20,716 nucleotides of DNA from Candidatus Brocadiia bacterium (GTDB lineage Bacteria > Planctomycetota > PUPC01 > DSUN01): the NCBI GenBank assembly GCA_016782825.1, contig JADHXT010000016.1:1-20716 (forward strand), written 5' to 3'. Of the stretch, positions 16,050-20,716 are shown piece after piece. A program made the translations under genes and the position numbers. The notes beneath the pieces are model-generated. The model was not told the DNA's origin. It saw nothing but the letters and a program-made list of their open reading frames with translations, and did not search any database. Within the stretch, counting starts at the first letter, position 1. Each line of letters opens with the position of its first letter.

Positions 16050-17261
16050 TCAGAGCTGAGCGCCCGTGAGGCCGATCACCTGGCCTGAGACGAACGAGGC
16101 CGCGGGCGACAGCAGGTAGCGCACCATCCCCGCCACGTCGCCGGGCTCGCAGAGGCGTCCCATGGGCACGAGGGCCGCCTCGCGTTTCCGTTGCAGTTCG
16201 TTGGCCTGTTCGTGCATTCCCGTGGGCACGAACGAGGGGCAGACGGCATTGATGGTCACCCGGCGGCGCGCCAGCTCGGGCGCCAGGAGCCGCACGGTGT
16301 GTTCCAGCGCGGCCTTGCCCAACGAGTAGGTGGCGAGCGCCAGCACGGGCTTGTGGCTGGCCACGATGGAGCTGAGCGCCACGAAGCGGCCGCCGCCTTC
16401 GCCGGCACGCGAGAAGAGCAGGCGGGCGAGGCGGATGGTGGCGGAGGTGCCGAAGGCGAGCTGCCGCTCCAGCACGTCGTCCTGCACGTCGAGCAGGCCA
16501 CCGTGAGGCGCGCCCGGCCAGGCGGCGTGCACCACGCCGTAGAGGGTTCCTTCGCCCAGCGCCGCCTCGACCTTCTCTTCCCAGAACGGCGCCGCCACGT
16601 CGGCCACCACCTGCGCCACACTCGGGCGCGCCAGCATCTCGTCGGCCAGCGGCCGGCGGTGCACCAGCCCGAGCACGAAGTAGTCGTCGCACAGCGCGGC
16701 CGCGATAGCCGTGCCCAGGCCGCCGGCGGCGCCCGTCACGAGCACCACCTTCTGCCCGGCGGCAGGCGCGGCGCCTTCGGTGGCGGGCTGCGCCGGCTGC
16801 GGCGCGGCGGTCGCACGCTCGATGTCCCGCTCCTCGTGGAGGCTGAAGCCCATGGCGATCTCGGATGCGGGCAGGCCCGAGCCGGCGTCCTGCACCACCA
16901 CCTTGAGCTGGCCGGCTCGGCTCTCGGCGTTCCACGAGGCCACCGTGCCGTGCACCCGCACGCGACACGGGTAGTGGAGCGGCGCCACGAACCGGGCGTT
17001 CACCGTGCCCAGCAGCGCGTTGCGCCCCGGCAGGTACATGCCCGCCATGGCCGACGCCAGGCCCACCTGGAAGGCGCCGTGGACGATGCGCCCGCGGTAG
17101 TTGGTGCCCTCGGCGTAGGCGGCGTCGGTGTGCAGGGGATTGGCGTCGCCGGAGTTGCGGGCGAAGGTGAGGACGTCGTCCTCGGTGATGTCGCGCTCGA
17201 ACTCGGCGGTCAGCCCCACCTTCAGCTCGTCGGCACTGTAGACCCGTGGTTCAGGCAGCAC
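16050..17261 (-). CDS. MaoC-like dehydratase fused to SDR ketoreductase
   Basis: This 403-residue fusion starts with a hot-dog (R)-enoyl hydratase domain (1-150) carrying the full signature SGDANPLH (37-44; D39 and H44 catalytic) and RIVHG (58-62). An Ala/Pro-rich linker (151-170) leads to a FabG-like short-chain dehydrogenase. That part has nucleotide loop TGAAGGLG (176-183), catalytic Ser297/298 (ALSS) and YSLGK (Y312, K316). Both active sites look intact. Together they could interconvert beta-keto, (R)-beta-hydroxy and enoyl thioesters in the cytoplasm. The start is GTG 17261, with GGAG 8 bases upstream, overlapping the ACP gene by 11 bases. That points to substrates carried on that ACP, although CoA esters are equally possible from sequence alone. 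Confidence 0.9.
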   Translation of the reverse strand: MLPEPRVYSADELKVGLTAEFERDITEDDVLTFARNSGDANPLHTDAAYAEGTNYRGRIVHGAFQVGLASAMAGMYLPGRNALLGTVNARFVAPLHYPCRVRVHGTVASWNAESRAGQLKVVVQDAGSGLPASEIAMGFSLHEERDIERATAAPQPAQPATEGAAPAAGQKVVLVTGAAGGLGTAIAAALCDDYFVLGLVHRRPLADEMLARPSVAQVVADVAAPFWEEKVEAALGEGTLYGVVHAAWPGAPHGGLLDVQDDVLERQLAFGTSATIRLARLLFSRAGEGGGRFVALSSIVASHKPVLALATYSLGKAALEHTVRLLAPELARRRVTINAVCPSFVPTGMHEQANELQRKREAALVPMGRLCEPGDVAGMVRYLLSPAASFVSGQVIGLTGAQL

Positions 17262-17493
17262 TGGTCTTGCTCCGCAGATAGTCGAGGATCAGCTCGAAGG
17301 AAACGAGCAACTCCAGGTCGTCGGGCGGCACGGACACGCCGAACTCCTCCTCCAGCACGCCGATCAGGGTGATGGTCGCCAGGGAGTCCCACTTCGCCAC
17401 CGACGTGAAGCTGGCACGGGGAATCTCCGCTTCGCCGAGGCCGGGGAACACGGCGGCGAAACACTCCATCAGACGACAGTGCAGGTCAGGCAA
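17251..17493 (-). CDS. Acyl carrier protein
   Basis: This 80-residue acidic protein has the ACP helix pattern and the phosphopantetheine site WDSL, with Ser37 as attachment point, followed by the acidic second helix (VLEEEFG, 46-52). It differs from a fatty-acid ACP in having a Trp before the DSL, as in many stand-alone carriers of FkbH-type systems. TTG 17493 is chosen as start because a perfect AAGGAG lies 7 bases before it. An internal ATG at 17469 would remove part of helix 1. It overlaps the FkbH-like gene by 8 bases and the MaoC-SDR gene by 11, so the three should be made together. It probably tethers the acyl group that this block prepares. Confidence 0.92.
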   Translation of the reverse strand: MPDLHCRLMECFAAVFPGLGEAEIPRASFTSVAKWDSLATITLIGVLEEEFGVSVPPDDLELLVSFELILDYLRSKTSAA

Positions 17494-19219
17494 CCGAAGG
17501 CTCCTTCACGTCGTGAAACAGCGGCGGACACTTCGCGGCGAACTGCGCGTGCGAGAGAGCGAAGCCGCCCTCGGGCACGGCCCCAAGGAACGAGGCGAGG
17601 AACTCCTGGAGCGGACGGTTGCGCTCCGTCGGCGCGAAGTCCAGGTGGATCGTCTCCGCGTCGAGCTTCGCAAACAGATGCTCGAGGCAGCGGTGCTCGA
17701 TGCGGCGGCCGAAGGCGCGGCAGCTCATCACCCACGTGTCCACCACGGGGCCGCTCGCCTCGGCCCGCCCCAGGATCGCGGCGATCTTGCCGAGAGGGCC
17801 GAACTTGTCTTCGTACGCCGCCACGAGAAGGAACGTGTCGGGCGCGGCCAGCCGCGCCTGCCACTCGGCTTCGCCCAGGCGGCGGCCGTTGAGGTTGAAC
17901 TGGTTGGTCTTGTTGATTAGCTCGAAAGCACGCGGGTCGGGCGCCTTCGAGAAGTCGAGAGCGAGCGTGGCCTGTGCGTCAGCCAGGAAGCGATCGGGGT
18001 CGGTGCCCGCTGTGGTGTGCTCTCGCAAGTGGCTGGCGCTGCGCAGGCTTCCCAGCCGTATGCCGTCCTCGTCCGAGACGCGCTCCTTGCCGAAGAGGTC
18101 GCGCAACTGCTCCAGCAGCGCGTAAGCCGCCTGGTCGTCGCGGGTGGGGAACGGGAGGCACGTGATGTCCGGATACGCGGCACCCACCTCGGCCAGCTCC
18201 ATGGGCGAGTCGTCCACGAACACCACGCTGTCCGCGGCGATGTTCCAGGCGTCGAGGATGCGAGCGACCGATTCGGACTTGCGTCCCCAGTGGACTTCCA
18301 TGGGGAACACGCGGTCGGCCGGGAGCACCCTGTCGGGCCGGGCGAAGGCGTCCTGGGTCAGGGCGAGGTCGTTCCTGCTGGCCACGGCGATCAGCACGCC
18401 TGCCTCGGCCAGCGAGTGGAGAAGCTGCTGGTAGAGGCCGTGCATCTGGCTGTGATGGTCGAGGTCCCACGACACGCCGTCGACGCCCACCTCCCCGAGG
18501 ATGCCGCGCCAGAGGGTGTCGTCGAGGTCGGTGATGAGGCCCTTCTTCGGCGCGGGCGGCTGGAGAAGGCTGACCAGCAGTTCGGCCACCGCGTCGGCGT
18601 GGGCGGGAGCGTAGGGGAAGCCGGACATGAGCTCGGACTTCGCGTCGAGCCGGCCGCCGAGCGGCGAGCGCGCGTCAAGGCGTTGGGGGTTGGCGAGTCG
18701 CACGTTGTCCATCTGCGCGGCTTCGGCCGCGGCAGTGGCCACGGCCTGCTGCACGCCGGCGGCGACCGGGCTCATCTGACTTCCGCTCGTGTGGGCGAAG
18801 GGTGGCAGCGGCAGCGAGGGCAGGAGGAGCGCCACGGGCATGCGCCCCGCGGCGGCCGCCAGGCCATCGAGGTACTGGCGAAGCCGGGCCTGGGCGGTGG
18901 CCAGAATGTCGGGGAGTTGTTCGGGGCGCCATCCTCCGAGGCTGCGGAGGCCGAGACGGGGGTCGAGGTCGGGCCACTCGATGACGATGGCGGCGGCCTG
19001 GGCGGATGATGTGGTGAGGCGACCGAGGGAGCCGGCGAGGTCGCCGTAGAGGCCGGTTTCCATCGTGACGGCCTTGCTGGGACACAGGCGACGCAGATGT
19101 GCGGCCAGAAAGGTTTCGAGATGGCCGGGCATGAAGCCGCAGGCGAGGAAGACCGTCAGGGGCTCGGCGTCTGGCGGCAACGCTTCGCGCAGGATCTTCA
19201 GTGCCTCGATCAGCTTCAA
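17486..19219 (-). CDS. FkbH-like HAD-superfamily acyl-ACP loading protein
   Basis: This 577-residue protein has the three-part FkbH layout. The N-terminal region (1-220) is an SGNH-like/unknown domain. The HAD domain (226-380) carries DLDDTLWRG (231-239; D231 nucleophile, D233), S281 (VASRND), K314 and VDDSPME (335-341). The C-terminal GNAT-like part (about 405-570) includes NKTNQFNLNGRR (436-447) and MSCRAFGRRIEHR (498-510). In characterised FkbH pathways the HAD domain takes a glyceryl group from 1,3-bisphosphoglycerate and loads it on an ACP; related proteins supply other hydroxyacyl groups. All HAD motifs are intact. The start is TTG 19219, with AAGGGG 7 bases upstream and a promoter at 19260-19288. 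No better in-frame start exists upstream of the conserved region. It overlaps the ACP gene by 8 bases. Confidence 0.92.
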   Translation of the reverse strand: MKLIEALKILREALPPDAEPLTVFLACGFMPGHLETFLAAHLRRLCPSKAVTMETGLYGDLAGSLGRLTTSSAQAAAIVIEWPDLDPRLGLRSLGGWRPEQLPDILATAQARLRQYLDGLAAAAGRMPVALLLPSLPLPPFAHTSGSQMSPVAAGVQQAVATAAAEAAQMDNVRLANPQRLDARSPLGGRLDAKSELMSGFPYAPAHADAVAELLVSLLQPPAPKKGLITDLDDTLWRGILGEVGVDGVSWDLDHHSQMHGLYQQLLHSLAEAGVLIAVASRNDLALTQDAFARPDRVLPADRVFPMEVHWGRKSESVARILDAWNIAADSVVFVDDSPMELAEVGAAYPDITCLPFPTRDDQAAYALLEQLRDLFGKERVSDEDGIRLGSLRSASHLREHTTAGTDPDRFLADAQATLALDFSKAPDPRAFELINKTNQFNLNGRRLGEAEWQARLAAPDTFLLVAAYEDKFGPLGKIAAILGRAEASGPVVDTWVMSCRAFGRRIEHRCLEHLFAKLDAETIHLDFAPTERNRPLQEFLASFLGAVPEGGFALSHAQFAAKCPPLFHDVKEPSVA

Positions 19220-19259
19220 GTATCAACCCCTTCACACTTTACACGCGCGCGGCCAGGGT

Positions 19260-19288
19260 ATTATAGCACCACAGTCGCCCGATTTCCA
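19260..19288 (-). promoter_or_regulatory. Sigma70-like promoter driving the acyl/glycosyl block
   Basis: On the minus strand, TGGAAA (19288-19283, 4 of 6 matches to -35) and a perfect TATAAT (19265-19260) are 17 bases apart. Transcription would start near 19253, about 34 bases before the TTG of the FkbH-like gene. The next 10 genes have gaps of at most 46 bases, so one transcript from here could cover them. Confidence 0.6.
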
Positions 19289-19300
19289 CGTGGCGTGGAA
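19284..19300. promoter_or_regulatory. Perfect dyad overlapping the -35 box (candidate operator)
   Basis: TTCCACG (19284-19290) and CGTGGAA (19294-19300) are perfect 7-base inverted arms around TGG. The dyad covers most of the -35 hexamer of the promoter at 19260-19288, a position where a repressor would block RNA polymerase. It also lies 16 bases past the stop of the upstream deacetylase. No T-run follows on the transcribed strand, so an intrinsic terminator is unlikely. Confidence 0.45.
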
Positions 19301-19316
19301 TGTACTCGCCGGGGTG

Positions 19317-20357
19317 CTATTTCCGCCGGGTCAGGCGGGCCGTCTGGAGGCCGAACACGGAGGGCGAGAAGAGGCTCAGGGTGCCTCGGTAGCCGCCGCC
19401 CCACACACCCACGCGGCGGAGCGCCAGCAGGGGATCGCCGGGGGCCACCGAGCCTACGTCGGTGGTGAAGGCGGCACGGTAGCCGGCTTCGGTCGCGATG
19501 ACCTGCACATCGTGGCTGAGGCTGCCCTCAGGATAGGCGAGCAGGTTGACGCTCTCGCCGAGACGCTGCTCAAGCCTCTGCTTCGACTGCACCAGTTCGT
19601 CTCTGGCGCGTTCGGGCGGGGCCGTTGCCAGCCGCACGTGTGATGCGAGGTGCGAGCCGATTTCCATCCCGGCCCGCCGCAGTTGCTCCACCTGCTCCCA
19701 GGTCATCGGGCGGTGGCCTTGGGACGGGGGCGCGGGACCGCCGAGCGCGCGCGCCACGCGGTCAATGAGCGCGTCCATGTCCTCGGGCGGCAGCCGCAGC
19801 TTGCGCCAGGCGGTGGCCAGGGCGAGCTCGAGCGCCGCGGCGCCGTGGTGAGTGGCCAGGCTTGCAGGCGTGAGCGCCTCGATGCAGGGCACGTCCACGT
19901 CGGCGAGGCGCTCGGCGGCCGGCGGTGGCGCGCCGATGGCGCCGTGGACCACCTCGCGCAGGCGGTCCCACCACAGCATGCGATGGGTGCCGATCCAGCC
20001 CGTGGTGACGAAGAAGGCGGCGGGGAGTCCGTGCTCCTGGAGGAGAGGGAAGGCTGTCGTGAAGTTGTCGGCGTAGCCATCGTCGAAGGTGATGGCGGCG
20101 GTGCCTGGCGCGAGCGGGCGGCCCTCGCCCAGCGCGGTCACCAACTCGGACGGGCTTACCACGTGGCAGCGGGCGCGCAGGAAGCGGAGTTGTGCGTCGA
20201 ACTCCTCGGGCGATACGCCCAGCGGCACGGGCTCCTCCGGCGTGCCGCCCACGCGGTGGTAGCGCAGCACGAGCGCACGGCCGGGGGGCACGACGGGCCA
20301 GAGGCGGGTGCCCACGGCGAGGGCTGCTGCGGCGTGTCGCGCGAGCCGCTTGATCAT
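19317..20357 (-). CDS. Polysaccharide deacetylase (NodB/CE4 fold)
   Basis: This 346-residue CE4-type protein has YHRV (33-36), TFDDG (90-94; D92 catalytic base, D93 metal ligand), SHLASH (235-240; H236 and H240 metal ligands) and AYPEG (274-278), so the active site is complete. As in the other complete deacetylase of the cluster, about 100 residues are inserted between the second and third motifs. A mildly hydrophobic N-terminus (7-25) could be a weak anchor. ATG 20357 overlaps the stop of the upstream paralogue by four bases (ATGA). The open frame continues upstream to 20588, but only as a shadow. The C-terminal 100 residues align well with that paralogue, indicating tandem duplication. It removes acetyl groups from a glycan; the target is unknown. 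Confidence 0.9.
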   Translation of the reverse strand: MIKRLARHAAAALAVGTRLWPVVPPGRALVLRYHRVGGTPEEPVPLGVSPEEFDAQLRFLRARCHVVSPSELVTALGEGRPLAPGTAAITFDDGYADNFTTAFPLLQEHGLPAAFFVTTGWIGTHRMLWWDRLREVVHGAIGAPPPAAERLADVDVPCIEALTPASLATHHGAAALELALATAWRKLRLPPEDMDALIDRVARALGGPAPPSQGHRPMTWEQVEQLRRAGMEIGSHLASHVRLATAPPERARDELVQSKQRLEQRLGESVNLLAYPEGSLSHDVQVIATEAGYRAAFTTDVGSVAPGDPLLALRRVGVWGGGYRGTLSLFSPSVFGLQTARLTRRK

Positions 20358-20716
20358 TCCTCGTCCTCTTCCACCACAGGAGGTGGGATGTGTGCCGCGC
20401 GACGAAGCTGCTGCGCGAAGATTGACGGGGAGAAGCGGCCGCGCAGCCCACGGCAGTCGCCGCAGCAGACATCCAGGCGACGCAGCGCGAAGGGATTGTC
20501 GCCGCGGCGCAGCGGGCCGCTGTCGGTGGTGAAGGCGGCGCGGTAGCCGGCCTCCTCGGCCAGGTCGGCCACGTCGAGGCTGTGGCACCCTTCGGGATAG
20601 GCCATGAGGTCCACCGTGCAGCCGAGCCGTGACTCGAGCGTTCGCGTGGAGTAGGCCAGCTCCTCGAAGGCGCGCTCCACGTTGACTGTGGTGAGCCGTG
20701 CGTCCGACACGGCGTT
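20354..20716 (-). CDS. Polysaccharide deacetylase, C-terminal part only (window edge)
   Basis: The frame enters from the right edge without a start and ends at 20354; 120 residues are visible. They include the third NodB motif MAYPEGCHS, EAGYRAAFTTD, FALRRLDV and FSPSIFA, matching in order the same elements of the following deacetylase. The first visible residues (NAVSDARLT) resemble the stretch just after the metal-binding histidines, so the catalytic Asp and His motifs lie outside the window. Where its neighbour has VWGGGY, this protein has a Cys-rich VCCGDC, an unusual local difference. The tail is acidic (VVEEDEE). It overlaps the next gene by four bases. Confidence 0.85.
   Translation of the reverse strand, partial: NAVSDARLTTVNVERAFEELAYSTRTLESRLGCTVDLMAYPEGCHSLDVADLAEEAGYRAAFTTDSGPLRRGDNPFALRRLDVCCGDCRGLRGRFSPSIFAQQLRRAAHIPPPVVEEDEE

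Noticed and set aside
19284..19300. Intrinsic terminator for the upstream deacetylase
   Set aside because: The dyad is perfect but short, and no T-tract follows on the transcribed strand; its overlap with the -35 box fits an operator better.

Overview
The window is a very GC-rich bacterial chromosome segment. Nearly all of it is one leftward (minus-strand) cluster for making and modifying a surface polysaccharide, with an exosortase protein-sorting system inside it. I count 18 protein genes: 15 complete and 1 edge-truncated on the minus strand in the cluster, a rightward epimerase-like gene at 566-1375, and a truncated leftward membrane protein at the left edge. There are no RNA genes, insertion sequences, CRISPR arrays or gene-free stretches over 300 bases. 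Exosortase/EpsI, a DUF4091/GH123-type protein and PHP-derived sequences occur together in Planctomycetota and related Gram-negative phyla. That lineage is my best guess from gene content only, not an identification.

Layout in transcription order (right to left). Two adjacent paralogous polysaccharide deacetylases (>20716-19317) come first; the upstream one is cut by the window edge. A 97-base gap then holds a near-consensus promoter, with a perfect dyad over its -35 box. It is followed by an acyl-activation block: an FkbH-like HAD protein (19219-17486), an acyl carrier protein (17493-17251) and a MaoC dehydratase/SDR reductase fusion (17261-16050). Next is a tightly packed run with 1- or 4-base overlaps: GNAT acyltransferase, family 2 glycosyltransferase, double-GNAT protein, polysaccharide deacetylase, second glycosyltransferase, small four-helix membrane protein (16003-9817).

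Beyond this lie a 1443-residue mosaic membrane protein (9795-5464), an HtrA-like serine protease without a PDZ domain (5456-4578), an exosortase with an unusual N-terminal extension (4565-2940) and EpsI (2903-2262). A short initiating sugar-phosphate transferase (2092-1409) closes the cluster, possibly from its own promoter. It converges on the epimerase-like gene. That gene and the left-edge membrane gene diverge from back-to-back sigma70-like promoters at 443-520.

How the parts may fit together (inference): the sugar transferase starts a lipid-linked glycan, the two glycosyltransferases extend it, and the deacetylases expose amines or trim acetyl groups. The FkbH/ACP/MaoC-SDR block could supply an unusual short hydroxyacyl group that the GNAT proteins attach. 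The exosortase and EpsI would process sorted surface proteins encoded elsewhere, because no PEP-CTERM-type substrate is visible here. The mosaic protein looks like a stack of hydrolase-fold domains that have lost their catalytic residues, and it is the least explained gene in the window.
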